Shown here piece after piece: positions 61,790 to 64,000 of a DNA stretch of 64,000 nucleotides. Made by a program: the position numbers and the translations under genes. Below the pieces are notes generated by a model. The model had not been told where the DNA came from. It was given only the letters and a program-made list of their open reading frames with translations, and made no database searches. The stretch lies in contig CAWJGF010000015.1 in assembly GCA_963842335.1 (NCBI GenBank), forward strand, positions 1-64,000. The letters are read 5' to 3'. Origin of the DNA: PALSA-600 sp963842335 (GTDB lineage Bacteria > Actinomycetota > Thermoleophilia > Gaiellales > Gaiellaceae). The first letter of the stretch is position 1; each line of letters opens with the position of its first letter.

Positions 61790-63298
61790 CTACGCGCCGA
61801 CTTCGTGCAGGAGCGGCTTTGTGTCGAGCGGGTCGTAGCCGAGCCGGCCGGCGATCTCCTCGCTGGTCGGCTTCGTACCTTCGCGAAACAGGGTCCGCAG
61901 GAGCTCACCCGTCTGGGGGCTGCGCCACCAGTCGGCGCCGTTCTCGCGCACCAGATGCTCGCGCAACTGCGCGGAGCGAATCCAGGCCCGTAGGTAGTCG
62001 GCCGAGTAGAACCCGGCGTCCATGTCCGAGAGGTAACCGTCACGCCGGTAGCGCACCCCGGTCGCCTCCGTGAGGTACTCCTCGTAGCCGGCGTCGGTGC
62101 CGCCGTCGGACGGGAACCGCGTCCAGAAGTCGAGCTCGAAGCGCAGCTTCGCCTCGTAGCGCCGGAAGAGCAGTGCCTCGAGGAAGGTCGTCGCCTCGGC
62201 GTTGTCGCGAGCCTGCTCCGGCGACAGCCCGAAGTAGAGCTCGTGCCACTCCGGTTCGCGCGAGATCGCCTCGACGATGTACGAGAAGATCTCCGTCAAC
62301 GCGTGGTCGCGCGCAATGCGGCGGAAGATGTACGGCAGGTTGGGATCGCAGCCTCCGTAGTGCAGGGCGTGACCGGCCTCGTGCAGGAACGCCTGGTAGT
62401 CGTGCAGGCCGCCCTGCGCGCGGGTGATCAGGTGCACGATCTTCGGGGGGTCGCTGGCGATCACGCACGCGCGGGGTGACTTCTGCGGGCGGTCGTCGAG
62501 ATCGAGCTTGATGTTCGTCTGGGCGGTGAGGTCGAAGCCGAGCGCCTCCAGTGTCCTCAGACAGATCTCGGTCGCGCGATCCTTCGTGTAGGTGGATTCG
62601 AGCGGCGAGAGCCGGCGCATCCATGCGGTGTGATAGCTCGAGGGAACATCGTCGCGCTCCTCCCCGAGCAGCTCGGTGAACCAGCGCCCACGCAACGCCT
62701 CGTAGCTCTGCGTCGAGTCATCACTCGCCTGCTTGAGCACCCGCGAGAGCTCGCGCAGCGAGATCGCCTTCTCCTCGTCGTTGCGCTCGACGGCGTCGGC
62801 GATCCCGGAGTAGTCGGCCGCGAGCTCCTCCCCCGTGCGGAGCAGCTCGAGGCGCTCCTCGTTGAACCTCGCGCTCGCGACAGACTGGATGGAGCCAAGT
62901 TCCTCGCGGTCGGAGTACTCCGGCAGGACCGCGAGCTTCGCCTGCGCGTTCCGGAGCGGCATTTCCTCGCCCTTGAACGTCACCCGCTCTGCCAGCAGTC
63001 GATTCTCGAGCTCATCCTCACGCTCGGCGAGCTGCGCAGAGATGAGGCCCGACTCGCAGGTCTTGCGCAGCCGGTAGAGCAGCTCTCGATCGTCTCCGCC
63101 CGCCTGGCTCTCGGCCTCCTGCAGCGCGTCGAGCTGCTCGCGGCTGAAGAGGTCGGCGAACCGGCGGACGATTTCTGCCTGCTCGGAGACTTCCTTCTCG
63201 CCGACGCGAACCGCGCGCCACTCCTCAGAGCGCTCGAAAAGGTAGCGCTCGAGTCGCGACTGGAACTCCGTGGGGCTCAGAACTGAGGTTGCGCTCAT
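61790..63298 (-). CDS. M3-like zinc peptidase
   Basis: 502 residues. The zinc site is HEAGH (306-310) within AFLHEAGHALHYGG and a downstream Glu in LTEIFSYIVEA, in the spacing of thimet-type (M3) oligopeptidases and carboxypeptidase-like relatives. The N-terminal ~280 residues are helical with several charged coiled stretches. Its start overlaps the response-regulator stop (ATGA 63295-63298). Peptidase plus peptide-binding protein in one operon suggests peptide use or signalling. Confidence 0.82.
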   Translation of the reverse strand: MSATSVLSPTEFQSRLERYLFERSEEWRAVRVGEKEVSEQAEIVRRFADLFSREQLDALQEAESQAGGDDRELLYRLRKTCESGLISAQLAEREDELENRLLAERVTFKGEEMPLRNAQAKLAVLPEYSDREELGSIQSVASARFNEERLELLRTGEELAADYSGIADAVERNDEEKAISLRELSRVLKQASDDSTQSYEALRGRWFTELLGEERDDVPSSYHTAWMRRLSPLESTYTKDRATEICLRTLEALGFDLTAQTNIKLDLDDRPQKSPRACVIASDPPKIVHLITRAQGGLHDYQAFLHEAGHALHYGGCDPNLPYIFRRIARDHALTEIFSYIVEAISREPEWHELYFGLSPEQARDNAEATTFLEALLFRRYEAKLRFELDFWTRFPSDGGTDAGYEEYLTEATGVRYRRDGYLSDMDAGFYSADYLRAWIRSAQLREHLVRENGADWWRSPQTGELLRTLFREGTKPTSEEIAGRLGYDPLDTKPLLHEVGA

Positions 63299-63654
63299 CG
63301 GCCAACCTTAGCGAGCCGGCGCGCGATCTCGACGAGCTCCTGAGGATCGAACGGCTTGGGGATGATCGCGTCCGCGCGCCCTCGGTAGAGCTCGACATCG
63401 ACCGACCCCGTCACGAGCGCGACTGCGATCCCGTCGCCGCGGAGCTGATCGAGCAGCGCAAACGTCTCCTCGCCGCCGAGATGCACGTCCAGGAGCACCA
63501 CGTCGGGGCGCTCGGCCCGAACCGCCGACTCGGCCTCGGCGACAGTTGCCGCCTCACGCACTGCGAAGCCGTCGAGCTCCAGGTTCACTCGCAGAAGCAA
63601 CCGAAGCGCCGCGTCATCGTCGACGACGAGCGCCTTAACCCCAGAGGCGGCCAT
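63295..63654 (-). CDS. Single-domain response regulator
   Basis: 119 residues from ATG 63654; TACCAT 9 nt upstream. Receiver only: VVDDDAALRLLLRVN, phosphoacceptor Asp56 (VVLLDVHL), ALVTGS, IIPKPFDP. Overlaps the peptidase start (ATGA), so it is translated first in the operon. Partner kinase is not here. Confidence 0.88.
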   Translation of the reverse strand: MAASGVKALVVDDDAALRLLLRVNLELDGFAVREAATVAEAESAVRAERPDVVLLDVHLGGEETFALLDQLRGDGIAVALVTGSVDVELYRGRADAIIPKPFDPQELVEIARRLAKVGR

Positions 63655-63663
63655 CGGGCAGCG

Positions 63664-63669
63664 ATGGTA
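63664..63669 (-). promoter_or_regulatory. -10 box of the receiver-peptidase-binding-protein operon (leaderless)
   Basis: TACCAT on the minus strand, 9 nt before the ATG at 63654. Confidence 0.45.
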
Positions 63670-63695
63670 ACGGTACGATCCTGGCGTTGGGGCCG

Positions 63696-64000
63696 ATGAC
63701 CGGCACCGGTGAGCACTACGCAGTCGCCATGAGCGAGCTCTGGTCTGGCTTGGCGCGCACGCTGACGCGGCTGGACGTGATCGCGGGCGAGCCGGAGCAG
63801 CTCGAGGAGGCCCCGGCGACCGAGTCCTTGCGCCGCCTGCAGTACGCGCTGCACCTCGCGAGCGAGCATGCCTACGGTTTGCGTCCCCCACCCGGCGCTG
63901 CGACCGCTCATGCCGAGCTTTCCGACGCACTGGCGTGCGCGCGTGATGCGACCGCCGAGATCGTCGAAGCGGCATCCGTGTGGGGAGCGGAAGGAGTGGT
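63696..64000 (+). CDS. N-terminal fragment of an uncharacterised protein, cut by the right edge
   Basis: ATG 63696 opens a frame without stop to 64000 (101 codons): MTGTGEHYAVAMSELWSGLA, ATESLRRLQYALHLASEHAY, GAATAHAELSDALACARDAT. It is helical and Ala/Glu-rich with no motif I know. A TACGAT box (63674-63679) precedes it. It is divergent from the receiver gene, 41 bp apart. Confidence 0.55.
   Translation, partial: MTGTGEHYAVAMSELWSGLARTLTRLDVIAGEPEQLEEAPATESLRRLQYALHLASEHAYGLRPPPGAATAHAELSDALACARDATAEIVEAASVWGAEGV

Overview
The window is high-GC, gene-dense DNA that reads as an actinobacterial chromosome segment, most likely from the Thermoleophilia (Gaiellales/Solirubrobacterales type). That placement is inferred from GC content, ATGA/GTGA stop-start overlaps, many starts that look leaderless (a TANNNT box 6-10 nt before ATG/GTG with no ribosome binding site) and a mix of secreted low-complexity proteins familiar from that class. 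No 16S gene or other decisive marker is present.

Layout. 0-5.5 kb: a minus-strand translation operon (metallo-hydrolase, hisS, aspS, membrane protein) and a divergent cupin. 5-12.4 kb: histidine utilisation (hutH, a small membrane protein, hutU, hutI, and ftcD beyond a divergent MFS gene); the final folate-linked step is encoded far away at 38.97 kb. 12.4-18.6 kb: methyltransferase, uracil-DNA glycosylase, a two-gene ABC exporter with one degenerate ATPase site, RDD membrane protein and HD-domain protein. 18.6-21.7 kb: a tRNA-Gln gene with a tandem 19-bp duplication in its T arm, then an accessory-looking XRE regulator, a shattered aldo/keto reductase and a frameshifted peptidoglycan-binding protein.

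21.8-28.8 kb is the most unusual part: a SigB/SigF-like sigma factor and a ribbon-helix-helix membrane protein face a run of secreted proteins. These are a Trp-Asn-Trp protein with a C-terminal membrane anchor, a protein of eight ~80-residue Gln/Asn/Ala repeats with CGC motifs, a Ser/Thr/Pro-rich anchored protein and an Ig-like/Fn3 protein. I propose it as a candidate cell-surface fibre or coat locus; this is inference.

29-38 kb: a broken HAD phosphatase, orphan anti-sigma factor, secreted proteins, a response-regulator/histidine-kinase cluster and a well-transcribed orphan substrate-binding protein. 38-46 kb: ECF sigma factor, cyclodeaminase, small conserved proteins, MsrA, SDR and alpha/beta hydrolase. 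46-53.5 kb: MMPL transporter, a second two-component pair, a flavin oxidoreductase and a DsbA-like protein. 53.5-54.1 kb holds no gene and drifts into a very AT-rich tract. 54.1-64 kb: MFS/DeoR pair, small membrane and secreted proteins, a dispersed palindromic repeat, tRNA-Glu, and an operon of response regulator, HExxH peptidase and anchored peptide-binding protein; a partial gene runs off the right edge.

Eight loci (AKR, CHAP-like protein, WNW protein, repeat protein, Ig-like protein, HAD, lipoprotein, and the histidine kinase at 49.7 kb) carry indels whose flanking pieces still read as one protein. Seven of them lie between 19.9 and 33.3 kb. Either the assembly has uncorrected indels there or these genes are decaying; reads would decide.
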